Positions 32,172-40,037 of a stretch of DNA of 64,000 nt are shown in pieces. A program made the translations under genes and the position numbers. The DNA lies in NCBI RefSeq assembly GCF_004365175.1, contig NZ_SOCE01000003.1:124001-188000 (forward strand), in the 5' to 3' direction. The stretch comes from Kribbella voronezhensis (GTDB lineage Bacteria > Actinomycetota > Actinomycetes > Propionibacteriales > Kribbellaceae). Each line of letters begins with the position of its first letter. Within the stretch, counting starts at the first letter, position 1. The notes beneath the pieces are model-generated. The model was not told the origin of the DNA, searched no databases, and saw nothing but the letters and a program-made list of their open reading frames with translations.

Positions 32172-32495
32172 ATGAAGCCGAAGATCAGCCTGAAAGCCCG
32201 GCTCGCGTACGACGACGTGGCCAAGGGACTGGCCGACGCGGGGGTCGTGCAGGGATCCATGTTCGGGATGCCGTGCCTGAAGATCGAGAAGAAGATGCTC
32301 GGCGGGCTGTACGGCGACGCGATGACCTTCAAACTGCCGCCCGAGCCGCGCGAGGAGGCGCTCGCGCTCACCGGCGCCGAGCACTTCGACCCGGGGATGG
32401 GCCGGCCGATGAAGGAATGGGTCGTGATTCCACTGGAGCACAGCGAGAGCTGGCCGAAGTACGCCGAGCTGGCACTGGAGTTCGTCAGCAAATGA
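32172..32495 (+). CDS. TfoX/Sxy N-terminal-domain-like small protein
   Basis: The 107-residue protein has the GSMFGMPCLKIEKKMLGGLYGDAMTFKL core of the TfoX/Sxy N-terminal fold. This fold is known from competence regulators of gamma-proteobacteria but occurs as a stand-alone protein of unknown role in many other bacteria. Its stop overlaps the next start (ATGA at 32492-32495), so it is translationally coupled to the methyltransferase-fusion gene. A role in competence is not implied. Confidence 0.7.
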   Translation: MKPKISLKARLAYDDVAKGLADAGVVQGSMFGMPCLKIEKKMLGGLYGDAMTFKLPPEPREEALALTGAEHFDPGMGRPMKEWVVIPLEHSESWPKYAELALEFVSK

Positions 32496-33394
32496 ACCTG
32501 ATGTGCCCCGCACGACTCATCCTGGTCCCCGACGAGTTGCCGGTCGAGGTGCCGACGGGTGAACGCGTTGCGGCGGTCTATGCGAGCCCTGCGGGCGAGG
32601 CAACCGCAGCACGCTGGGCCGCAGAGTTGGGCGTGCGGCTGACGGTCGACCCGGAGTTGACCGCGGGCGAGGCGCTGCGCGACATCGCCGACGTGCACCG
32701 CGGCGAGACGGTCGTTGTGGTCGTACCCGGGCTCGACCTCGGGCTGGCGATCCCGACCGACCATCGGCTGGTGATCGAGCACACCGGCGACGGCTGGTCC
32801 GTGCTGCCCAGCGACAACGAGGTGACCTTGGCGGCGTACGAGCAGGCGGCGGACAAGTTTCGCGACACGCTGCCGCACGGGCGGAGTGAGGTGATGGACC
32901 GCTGGTTCGACCGGATCGGCGCGGCGGTCCCGCCCGGCGCGAGCGTGCTCGAGCTCGGCAGCGGGACCGGCGAGGACGCGGTGGCGCTGGAGGAACGCGG
33001 TTATCGCGTACGGCGTACTGACGCGGCGGGCTCGTTCGTCGAGATGATCCGGTCCGACGGCTATCCGGCGGACCGGTTGAACGCGCTCACCGACGACTTC
33101 GGCGGCCCGTACGACCTGATCTTCGCCGACGCCGTCTTCCTGCACTTCGACCGCGCCGAACTCACGACCGTACTGCGAAAAGCTCGTCGCGCGGCCGCCT
33201 GCTTGGCCTTCACCACCCGCGAGGGTGAAGGCGGCGAGTGGTCGACCCGATTCCTCGACCTGCCCAGACGCTTCAACTCCTGGCAGGAGCAGCCCCTGCG
33301 CGAGCTGCTGACCGAGACAGGCTGGACCGTCACCCACCTCGAGCGGCACCAGACCCGCCCCGGCAGCAACTGGTTCTTCATCCTGGCGGTGTGA
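32492..33394 (+). CDS. Class I SAM methyltransferase with degenerate histidine-phosphatase-like N-terminus
   Basis: The 300-residue protein starts at the ATG overlapping the previous stop. Residues about 105-300 form a Rossmann methyltransferase with motif I SVLELGSGTGED (151-162), an acid after strand 2 in VRRTDAAG, and DLIFADAVFLHF. Residues 5-90 resemble the start of the histidine phosphatase superfamily: ARLILVPD corresponds to the RLILVRHG strand, VYASPAGEATAARWAAELG to the YSSPLRRARETA segment, and TVVVVVPG to the VVSHG strand. All catalytic residues (RHG, R, second H) are missing, so this part may serve binding. The substrate is unknown. Confidence 0.68.
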   Translation: MNLMCPARLILVPDELPVEVPTGERVAAVYASPAGEATAARWAAELGVRLTVDPELTAGEALRDIADVHRGETVVVVVPGLDLGLAIPTDHRLVIEHTGDGWSVLPSDNEVTLAAYEQAADKFRDTLPHGRSEVMDRWFDRIGAAVPPGASVLELGSGTGEDAVALEERGYRVRRTDAAGSFVEMIRSDGYPADRLNALTDDFGGPYDLIFADAVFLHFDRAELTTVLRKARRAAACLAFTTREGEGGEWSTRFLDLPRRFNSWQEQPLRELLTETGWTVTHLERHQTRPGSNWFFILAV

Positions 33395-33458
33395 GGTTGC
33401 CCTCGGTCGTGATGTGGCTCATGTGCGGACCAGTGTGGCGACTGGCACACTTCGAGCC

Positions 33459-35237
33459 ATGGCTCGTGACTTGAAGACGGTGGGAGTGGTCGGTCTCGGC
33501 ACGATGGGTGCCGGTATCGCGGAGGTGTTCGCCCGGCACGGGCTGAGCGTGGTCGGGGTGGAACGCGACGAGCAGGCGGTCGAGCGCGGCCGCGGGCACA
33601 TCCAGCACTCCACCGACCGGGCCGTGAAGCGCGGCAAGCTGTCCGTCGAGGACCAGCAGGCGCTGTTCGACCGGGTCACCTTCGCCACCGAACTGGAGGC
33701 GCTGGCCGGCTGCGACCTGGTGATCGAGGCGGTCGTCGAGCGGCTCGACCTGAAGCGGGAGATCTTCTCCGCGCTGGACAAGATCGTCGGCGAGGACGCG
33801 ATCCTCGCCACCAACACCTCCTCGCTGTCGGTCACCGAGATCTCCGTGGCCACCCAGCGGCCGCGCCGGGTGGTCGGGATGCACTTCTTCAACCCGGCTC
33901 CCGTGCAGGAGTTCGTCGAGGTGATCAAGACCGTCGTCACCGAACCCGACGTGGTCGACGACGTCTCCGAGCTCGCGCGCCGGCTGGACAAGGTTCCCGT
34001 GGTCGCCGCCGACCGTGCCGGGTTCATCGCGAACGCGCTGCTGTTCGGCTATTTGAACCACGCCGTCTCGATGGTGGAGTCGCGCTACGCGACCCGCGAG
34101 GACGTCGACGCCGCGATGCGGCTCGGCTGTGGCTACCCGATGGGGCCGCTGGCCCTGCTCGACCTGATCGGCCTCGACACGGCGTACGAGATCCTCGACA
34201 CGATGTACAAGCAGGGGCGGAACCGGCTGCACGCGCCGGCCCCGATCCTCAAGCAGATGGTGACCGCGGGCCTGCTCGGCCGCAAGACCGGGCGCGGCTT
34301 CTACACCTACGAGGCGCCGGACTCACCGGTCGTCGTGGACGACGACCTGACCCCGACCCGCGCCGAGGACACCGCTCCGGTGCGCCGCGTGCAGCAGATC
34401 GGCGTGGTCGGCTCGGGCACGATGGCCGTCGGCATCATCGAGGTCTGCGCCAAGGCCGGGTACGACGTCCTGTACGTCGCGCGCGGCACCGAGAAGGTCG
34501 ACCGGGTCCGGGCCGGGCTGGAACGCTCGCTGGAGAAGGGCGTCCAGCGCGGCAAGCTGTCCTCGGAGGATCGCGACGCCGCGCTGCGGCGGATCACCGG
34601 CAGCGCGCGCCTCGACGACCTCGCCACGGCCGACCTGGTGATCGAGGCCGTGGTCGAGGAGCTCAGCGTGAAGCAGGCGCTGTTCGAGACGTTCGACGAG
34701 ATCTGCAAGCCGGGCGCGATCCTGGCCACCACGACCTCCAGCCTGCCGGTGATCGACCTGGCGGTGGCGACCAAGCGGCCCACCGACGTGGTCGGCTTGC
34801 ACTTCTTCAACCCCGCGCCGGTGATGCAACTGGTCGAGGTGGTCAGCACGGTCAGTACTGCGCCCGAGGTGGCGGACGCTGTCGCCGCGGTGGCCGTTGC
34901 CGCCGGCAAGCATCCGGTGCGGTGCGGCGACCGGGCCGGGTTCATCGTGAACGCGCTGCTCTTCCCGTACCTGAACGACGCGGTCCGGATGCTCGAGGCC
35001 CACTACGCCGGTGTCGACGACATCGACGCCGCGATGAAGCTCGGCTGCCGCCTGCCGATGGGCCCGTTCGAACTCCTCGACGTGGTCGGCCTGGACGTCG
35101 CCCTGGCGATCCAGCGCACCTTGTACCTGGAGTTCCGCGAGCCCGGCTTCGCCCCCGCCCCTCTGCTGGAGCACCTCGTCACCGCCGGCTACCTCGGCCG
35201 CAAAACCGCCCGCGGCTTCCGCGACTACGCCAAGTGA
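33459..35237 (+). CDS. Double-domain 3-hydroxyacyl-CoA (3-hydroxybutyryl-CoA) dehydrogenase
   Basis: The 592-residue protein consists of two complete 3-hydroxyacyl-CoA dehydrogenases in tandem (about 1-290 and 310-592). Each has a Rossmann NAD motif (VVGLGTMGAGIAEV; VVGSGTMAVGIIEV), the E-A-VVE motif, NTSSLSV or TTSSLPV, the catalytic HFFNP motif and the C-terminal substrate domain (DRAGFI-NALL, YPMGP or LPMGP, GRKTGRGFYTY or GRKTARGFRDY). It oxidises or reduces (S)-3-hydroxyacyl-CoA such as 3-hydroxybutyryl-CoA, which would feed crotonyl-CoA to the carboxylase/reductase at 48424. ATG 33459 is used; an in-frame ATG at 33414 also exists. Domain two has Ala in place of the sixth NAD-motif glycine. 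Confidence 0.87.
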   Translation: MARDLKTVGVVGLGTMGAGIAEVFARHGLSVVGVERDEQAVERGRGHIQHSTDRAVKRGKLSVEDQQALFDRVTFATELEALAGCDLVIEAVVERLDLKREIFSALDKIVGEDAILATNTSSLSVTEISVATQRPRRVVGMHFFNPAPVQEFVEVIKTVVTEPDVVDDVSELARRLDKVPVVAADRAGFIANALLFGYLNHAVSMVESRYATREDVDAAMRLGCGYPMGPLALLDLIGLDTAYEILDTMYKQGRNRLHAPAPILKQMVTAGLLGRKTGRGFYTYEAPDSPVVVDDDLTPTRAEDTAPVRRVQQIGVVGSGTMAVGIIEVCAKAGYDVLYVARGTEKVDRVRAGLERSLEKGVQRGKLSSEDRDAALRRITGSARLDDLATADLVIEAVVEELSVKQALFETFDEICKPGAILATTTSSLPVIDLAVATKRPTDVVGLHFFNPAPVMQLVEVVSTVSTAPEVADAVAAVAVAAGKHPVRCGDRAGFIVNALLFPYLNDAVRMLEAHYAGVDDIDAAMKLGCRLPMGPFELLDVVGLDVALAIQRTLYLEFREPGFAPAPLLEHLVTAGYLGRKTARGFRDYAK

Positions 35238-35262
35238 GCCGGTAGCCCGTGGAAGACGCTGC

Positions 35263-36051
35263 TCACGGCTCCATGGTGGCGTAGTCGCCGCAGGGGCCGC
35301 CGCCGATGGCTTCGGTGAGGTGGGTGGTTTGTCGGTCGGGGCGGACCAGTGGGTTGTAGAAGGCCGCGATCTCGGTGCTCGCTTCGGGGATGTAGTGGAA
35401 GATCAGTGAGCGGCGGAAGCGGTCCGCGGTCGTGTTGGGCCGGGAGCCGTGGACGACACTGCCGTGGAAGAACAGCACGTCGCCCGCCTTCATCCGCGTC
35501 TGCACCTTGGACAGACCGTCAGGAATCGGTACTTCGACGTCGGTGAAGGACTCGGTGAGGTCGGCCTCCTCCGGGCAGACCAGTTCGATCCGGTGCGACC
35601 CCGGTACGACGGCCAGTCCGCCGTTGTCCGCGTCGACGTCGTCCACCGCGATCCAGGCGGCCAGACAGGTCTCGGGATGGGCGCGCAGGAACGTGTTGTC
35701 CTGGTGCATCGCCTGTCCGCGGGCGCCCGGCGGCTTGAAGTAGAACATCGACTGGGCGCCGAGCGCCGGGCCGATCAAGGTGGTGACCACATTGAGGATC
35801 CGGCTGTCGAGCATCAGTTCCAGCGCGAGCCGGCCGGCCTCGACCTCGGTCCGGCGATGCGGGTGGACGAAGCGCGGGTAGCGGGCCAGCGGGTCGTCGG
35901 CCGGTACGCCGTCGTCGATCGCCAGCGAGTGGTCGACGGCAACTTGTTCCATATAGGCGGTCTTGAGCTGCTCGATCTCGGCCGGGCCGAGCAGCCCGGG
36001 GACCTGGACGATGCCGTCGCGTTCGTACACCTGTTCGACAGTGCTTGTCAT
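35263..36051 (-). CDS. Phytanoyl-CoA dioxygenase (PhyH) family Fe(II)/2-oxoglutarate oxygenase
   Basis: The 262-residue oxygenase has the facial triad HxD...H: His116 and Asp118 in AMHQDN and His201 in VVHGSRPN. Nearby arginines suit binding of 2-oxoglutarate. The N-terminus (YERDGIVQVPGLLGPAEIEQLK) is typical of PhyH proteins. Members hydroxylate acyl-CoAs, amino acids, ectoine or natural products; the substrate here is unknown. The gene is divergent from an AraC regulator with two palindromes between, so it is probably regulated by that protein. Confidence 0.85.
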   Translation of the reverse strand: MTSTVEQVYERDGIVQVPGLLGPAEIEQLKTAYMEQVAVDHSLAIDDGVPADDPLARYPRFVHPHRRTEVEAGRLALELMLDSRILNVVTTLIGPALGAQSMFYFKPPGARGQAMHQDNTFLRAHPETCLAAWIAVDDVDADNGGLAVVPGSHRIELVCPEEADLTESFTDVEVPIPDGLSKVQTRMKAGDVLFFHGSVVHGSRPNTTADRFRRSLIFHYIPEASTEIAAFYNPLVRPDRQTTHLTEAIGGGPCGDYATMEP

Positions 36052-36058
36052 GTCTTCA

Positions 36059-36095
36059 GTCTGCAGACATCAAGCTGTTGACTGGATAGCCTATC
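36059..36095. promoter_or_regulatory. Two palindromes between the PhyH and AraC genes
   Basis: GTCTGCAGAC (36059-36068, perfect 10-mer) and GATAG-C-CTATC (36085-36095, perfect 5-1-5) lie in the 49-base divergent gap. The second overlaps a possible -10 box (TAGCCT) of the AraC gene. They are candidate binding sites for the adjacent regulator. Confidence 0.45.
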
Positions 36096-36100
36096 GAGCT

Positions 36101-36916
36101 GTGAACCTTCGAGATCCTGCTGAGTCCTACACACCGACGGTACGCCGGTTGCTGGCCGGCGAGTTCGACGAGCGGGCCGGCTACGCGACCTACCGGTCGC
36201 GAGGGACCACCGACTTCCTGCTGACCCAGACACTCGGGGGACGAGGGCGGTACGGCGTACCGGGTGGTCGGGACGTGCTGACCGACGCGGGGGTCACCAC
36301 GCTGGTGCGGCCGGGCACCTTGCACGATTACGGTGTCGAACCGGAGTACAGGCAGTGGCATTTTCTCTTCGTGCACTTCCATTCCAAGCCCGACTGGCTG
36401 CCGTTGCTGGATTGGCCGGAGGTTGCCCCGGGCATCCATCAGCTTCGGGCCGGTGAGCAGGCTTTCGATCGGATCACCGAGAACCTGCACGCCTGCGTCC
36501 GCTACCAGGACAGCGTGCTGCCGCAGGGCGAACTGCTCAGCGTCAACGCCCTCGAAGCCGCCCTGCTGTGGTGCGACACCCAGAATCCGTCGGCCGCCCA
36601 GATCGACGACCGCCTGCTCCGCGCGATCGAGCTGGTCGACCGCGACCTGCGCGCCGACCTGGACGTCGCCGTCCTGGCCCGGGCCGCGAACCTCTCCGTC
36701 TCCCGCTTCGCCCATCTCTTCCGCGAACAACTCGGCGTCACCCCGCAGCGCTTCGTCGAACGCCGCCGCCTCGACGCCGCCTGCCGCCTCCTCGAGCTCA
36801 CCACCCGCCCGGTCGCCACCATCGCCGCCGAGGTCGGCTTCACCAACCCGCTGTACTTCTCCACCCGCTTCCGCCAGCACACCGGCCTCCCCCCGACCAC
36901 CTACCGCCGCCGCTGA
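36101..36916 (+). CDS. AraC family transcriptional regulator
   Basis: The 271-residue regulator starts at GTG 36101. The N-terminal part (about 1-160) is a cupin-like ligand domain (TLVRPGTLHDYGVEPEYRQWHFLFVHF). The C-terminal AraC domain has two helix-turn-helix units (DLDVAVLARAANLSVSRFAHLFREQLG and ATIAAEVGFTNPLYFSTRFRQHTG). The layout is that of sugar- or metabolite-responsive activators. It is divergent from the PhyH oxygenase, which is its probable target. Confidence 0.87.
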   Translation: MNLRDPAESYTPTVRRLLAGEFDERAGYATYRSRGTTDFLLTQTLGGRGRYGVPGGRDVLTDAGVTTLVRPGTLHDYGVEPEYRQWHFLFVHFHSKPDWLPLLDWPEVAPGIHQLRAGEQAFDRITENLHACVRYQDSVLPQGELLSVNALEAALLWCDTQNPSAAQIDDRLLRAIELVDRDLRADLDVAVLARAANLSVSRFAHLFREQLGVTPQRFVERRRLDAACRLLELTTRPVATIAAEVGFTNPLYFSTRFRQHTGLPPTTYRRR

Positions 36917-36927
36917 GCCGCTGCCTC

Positions 36928-36933
36928 TACGCT
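36928..36933 (+). promoter_or_regulatory. Probable -10 box of a leaderless ABC-transporter transcript
   Basis: TACGCT ends six bases before the ATG at 36940 and fits the TANNNT-N6-8-start pattern of leaderless actinobacterial genes. No Shine-Dalgarno sequence lies before the ATG. A -35 box is not recognisable. Confidence 0.45.
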
Positions 36934-36939
36934 CTAGCC

Positions 36940-37800
36940 ATGAATTCACGTTCTGGCCTGGCCGCGCTGGCCGTGCTCGCTGTTGTCGGACTCGCCGCCT
37001 GTGCCCCGGAGGACAACGCCGGCGGTGGGGCCACCACCCCGCCCGCCGCCGATGCCTGCAGCAAGGACCAACTGGCGGTCAAGTCCGCCGGAACCCTGAC
37101 GGTCGCGACGGACAAGCCGGCGTACGAGCCGTGGTTCTCGGCGAACGACCCGGCCAACGGCAAGGGCTACGAGTCGGCCGTGACGTACGCCGTGGCGAAG
37201 AAGCTCGGCTTCGAGGCCGCCAATGTGAAGTGGCAGACCGTGCAGTTCAACGCCGCCTTCGCGCCCGGTCCGAAGAACTTCGACTTCGACGTGAACCAGG
37301 TGTCGATCTCGGAGGACCGCCGCAAGGCCGTCGACTTCTCCACCGGGTACTACGACGTCCGGCAGACCGTGATCACCACGGCCGGCAGCAAGATCGCGAA
37401 CGCCAAGTCGATCGCGGACCTCGCCGACGCCAAGCTCGGCGCCCAGGTCGGCACGACGAGCTACACCGCCTTGCGCGACGTCATCAAGCCGAAGCAGAAG
37501 CCCGGGGTCTACGACAGCAACGACCTCGCCGTCCAGGCACTGAAGAACAAGCAGCTCGACGGGATCGTGGTCGACCTGCCGACCGGCTTCTACATGACCG
37601 CGGCGCAGCTCGACAACGGCAAGATCGTCGGGCAGCTTCCGGCCGGCGGGCAGGCCGAGCAGTTCGGGTTCGTGCTGGAGAAGGGGTCGAAGCTGACGGC
37701 GTGTGTCTCGCAGGCCGTGGACGCGCTGCGTGCTGACGGCACGCTGACCCGCCTGCAGGACCAGTTCCTGACCGCGGAAGGCGCGCCGGAACTCTCGTGA
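36940..37800 (+). CDS. Amino-acid ABC transporter substrate-binding lipoprotein
   Basis: The 286-residue lipoprotein has a signal peptide ending in LAAC (Cys21 is the lipidated residue). The following family-3 solute-binding fold includes GTLTVATDKPAYEPWF and KGYESAVTYAVAKKLGF. The RRKAVDFSTGYYDVRQTV stretch is typical of polar-amino-acid binding proteins. It would capture a ligand outside the membrane for the permease and ATPase encoded next. The three genes overlap by four bases each (GTGA), forming one operon. The ligand cannot be read from the sequence. Confidence 0.88.
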   Translation: MNSRSGLAALAVLAVVGLAACAPEDNAGGGATTPPAADACSKDQLAVKSAGTLTVATDKPAYEPWFSANDPANGKGYESAVTYAVAKKLGFEAANVKWQTVQFNAAFAPGPKNFDFDVNQVSISEDRRKAVDFSTGYYDVRQTVITTAGSKIANAKSIADLADAKLGAQVGTTSYTALRDVIKPKQKPGVYDSNDLAVQALKNKQLDGIVVDLPTGFYMTAAQLDNGKIVGQLPAGGQAEQFGFVLEKGSKLTACVSQAVDALRADGTLTRLQDQFLTAEGAPELS

Positions 37801-38648
37801 GCGACTGGCAGCCGTCCGCTCTCCAGCAGGAACGGATCGCGTACCGGCGCAGCCGGGCCCGGCGGTCGACCGCGATCGCCGGGATCAGTTCCGTAGTACT
37901 GGTCGTGCTCGTCGCGGTCGGGGTCGGCTCGACGCCGGGCTGGCCGCGGGTGCGCGAGACGTTCTTCAATGTCCATCGCGGCTGGGAGGCGTTGCCGGTC
38001 GTCGCGCAGGGGCTGTGGCTGAACGTCCGGGTGATGCTGATCTGCGCTGTGCTGATCGTGATCCTCGGGATGACGCTGGCGATCATGCGTACCTTGCGCG
38101 GGCCGATCTTCTTCCCGTTGCGGGTGTTCGCCGCCGCCTACACCGACGTGTTCCGCGGGCTGCCGTTGCTGCTGGTGATCTTTCTGCTCGGCTTCGGAGT
38201 CCCGGCGCTGCAGTTGCGCGGTTTGCCGAACCAGGCGGTGATCTGGGGTGGCGCGGCGCTGGTGCTCACCTACTCGTCGTACGTCGCGGAGGTGTTCCGC
38301 GCGGGCATCGAGTCGGTGCATCCCTCCCAACGAGCGGCGGCGCGGTCGCTCGGCTTGTCGTACCGGCAGACCCTGCGCTTCGTAGTACTGCCGCAAGCCG
38401 TACGGCGAGTGCTGCCGCCGTTGCTGAACGACTTCGTCTCGCTGCAGAAGGACTCGGGTCTGATCGCCGTCCTCGGGGTCATCGACGCGATCCGGGCGGC
38501 GCAACTCGAAACCGCCGAGGACTTCAACTTCACCCCGTACGTCGTGGCGGGGCTGCTGTTCGTCGCGCTGACGATCCCGCTGACCCGGCTGACCGACTGG
38601 GTCGCCCGGCGGCAGGGTTGGTACGGCGGCGGGGGAGGTGTGGTGTGA
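37797..38648 (+). CDS. Amino-acid ABC transporter permease
   Basis: The 283-residue membrane protein starts at GTG 37797, inside the stop of the binding-protein gene. It has the HisM/GlnP-type permease domain: helices around AIAGISSVVLVVLVAVGVG, LNVRVMLICAVLIVILGMTLAIM, PLLLVIFLLGFG and VVAGLLFVALTIPLT. The cytoplasmic EAA loop is EVFRAGIESVHPSQRAAARSLG. TDVFRGLPLLL is a family hallmark. It probably acts as a homodimer with the ATPase encoded downstream. Confidence 0.88.
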   Translation: MSDWQPSALQQERIAYRRSRARRSTAIAGISSVVLVVLVAVGVGSTPGWPRVRETFFNVHRGWEALPVVAQGLWLNVRVMLICAVLIVILGMTLAIMRTLRGPIFFPLRVFAAAYTDVFRGLPLLLVIFLLGFGVPALQLRGLPNQAVIWGGAALVLTYSSYVAEVFRAGIESVHPSQRAAARSLGLSYRQTLRFVVLPQAVRRVLPPLLNDFVSLQKDSGLIAVLGVIDAIRAAQLETAEDFNFTPYVVAGLLFVALTIPLTRLTDWVARRQGWYGGGGGVV

Positions 38649-39376
38649 GCCTGCTGTCCATCCGCGAGGTGCGGAAATCCTTCGGGTCGAATGTGGTGCT
38701 CGATCGCTTCAGTCTGGAGGTCGAGGCGGGGGAGTGCGTCGTACTGATCGGCGCGTCCGGATCCGGCAAGTCGACCCTGCTCCGCTGCGTCAACCTGCTG
38801 GAGACCGTCGACGACGGCGTGATCGAGCTGGACGGCTACGACATCACCGACCCCCGCGTCGACGCCGACGGGGTCCGCTCGGGCATCGGCATCGTCTTCC
38901 AGGCCTACAACCTCTTTCCGCACCTGACGGTCCTCGACAACGTGACACTCGCCCCGATCCGCGTCCACGGCGTACCGCGTGACGTCGCTCGCACCCGCGG
39001 CCTCGAAATGCTCGACCGGGTCGGCCTGGCTGCCAAGGCGACCGCACGCCCCGACGAGCTCTCCGGCGGTCAGCAACAACGAGCCGCCATCGCGCGGGCC
39101 CTGGTCAACTCGCCCAAACTCATGCTCCTCGACGAAGTCACCTCCGCCCTCGACCCCGAACTCGTCGGCGAAGTCCTCGACCTGCTCCGCGAACTCAAGA
39201 CCGACGGCATGACCATGCTCCTCTGCACCCACGAAATGGCCTTCGCCCGAGACGTAGCCGACCAGGTCTGCTTCCTCGACAACGGCCGCCTCCTCGAATC
39301 CGGCCCCCCATCCCAGGTCCTGGAAAACCCGACCGAACCCCGCACCCAGGAATTCCTCCGCCGGATCCGCCTGTAG
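38645..39376 (+). CDS. Amino-acid ABC transporter ATP-binding protein
   Basis: The 243-residue ATPase starts at GTG 38645, overlapping the permease stop. All motifs are intact: Walker A GASGSGKST (36-44), Q-loop VFQAYNLFPH, signature LSGGQQQR (139-146), Walker B LMLLDE (159-164), D-loop SALDP and switch His in CTHEM. It drives uptake through the preceding permease. The gene ends 13 bases before the convergent response-regulator gene. Confidence 0.92.
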   Translation: MSLLSIREVRKSFGSNVVLDRFSLEVEAGECVVLIGASGSGKSTLLRCVNLLETVDDGVIELDGYDITDPRVDADGVRSGIGIVFQAYNLFPHLTVLDNVTLAPIRVHGVPRDVARTRGLEMLDRVGLAAKATARPDELSGGQQQRAAIARALVNSPKLMLLDEVTSALDPELVGEVLDLLRELKTDGMTMLLCTHEMAFARDVADQVCFLDNGRLLESGPPSQVLENPTEPRTQEFLRRIRL

Positions 39377-39389
39377 CCGACCGCGGCCG

Positions 39390-40037
39390 TCAGCGCGACG
39401 ACAGGTAGGTGAGGACGGCCATCACGCGGCGGTTGTCGTCTTCTGAGGGTGGGAGGTCGAGTTTGGCGAAGATGTTGTTGGTGTGTTTGGAGACGGCCTT
39501 CTCGGTGACGAAGAGGGCGGCGGCGATGGCGGCGTTGGAGCGGCCTTCGGCCATCAGGCCGAGGACCTCGGACTCGCGCGGGGTGAGCCGGCTGATCGGT
39601 TCGTCGCGGGTGTTGCGGGCCAGCAGTTGGCCGATGACGTCGGGGTCCATCGCGGTACCGCCGCCGGCGACCCGGCGTACCGAGTCGAGGAAGTCGGCGA
39701 CGTTGGAGACCCGGTCCTTCAGCAGGTAACCGACCGCGCCGCCGCCGCCGGTGAGGAGCTCGCGGGCGTAGAGCTGTTCGACGTACTGCGACAGCACGAG
39801 GATCGGCAGGTTCGGGACCTGGCGGCGGGCCTCGATGGCGGCCTTCAGGCCCTCGTCGGTGAAGGTCGGGGGCAGCCGGACGTCGACAACGGCCACGTCC
39901 GGCCGGTGCTCGACGAGCGCCGGGACCAGCCGGGGACCGTTGTCGACGGCTTCCACGACCTGGAAGTCGTGGGCTTCGAGCAGGCGGATCAAGCCGTCCC
40001 GGAGGAGGGCGTGATCTTCAGCGATGACGACTCGCAA
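39390..40037 (-). CDS. NarL/LuxR-type response regulator
   Basis: The 215-residue response regulator has a receiver domain (1-120; acidic pair Glu7-Asp8, phospho-acceptor Asp52 in VAVVDVRLP, switch region LVLSQY) and a LuxR helix-turn-helix (LTPRESEVLGLMAEGRSNAAIAAALFVTEKAVSKHTNNIFAKL). Its start codon lies 49 bases inside the 3' end of the sensor kinase gene, so the pair is tightly coupled. DNA targets are unknown. Confidence 0.92.
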   Translation of the reverse strand: MRVVIAEDHALLRDGLIRLLEAHDFQVVEAVDNGPRLVPALVEHRPDVAVVDVRLPPTFTDEGLKAAIEARRQVPNLPILVLSQYVEQLYARELLTGGGGAVGYLLKDRVSNVADFLDSVRRVAGGGTAMDPDVIGQLLARNTRDEPISRLTPRESEVLGLMAEGRSNAAIAAALFVTEKAVSKHTNNIFAKLDLPPSEDDNRRVMAVLTYLSSR

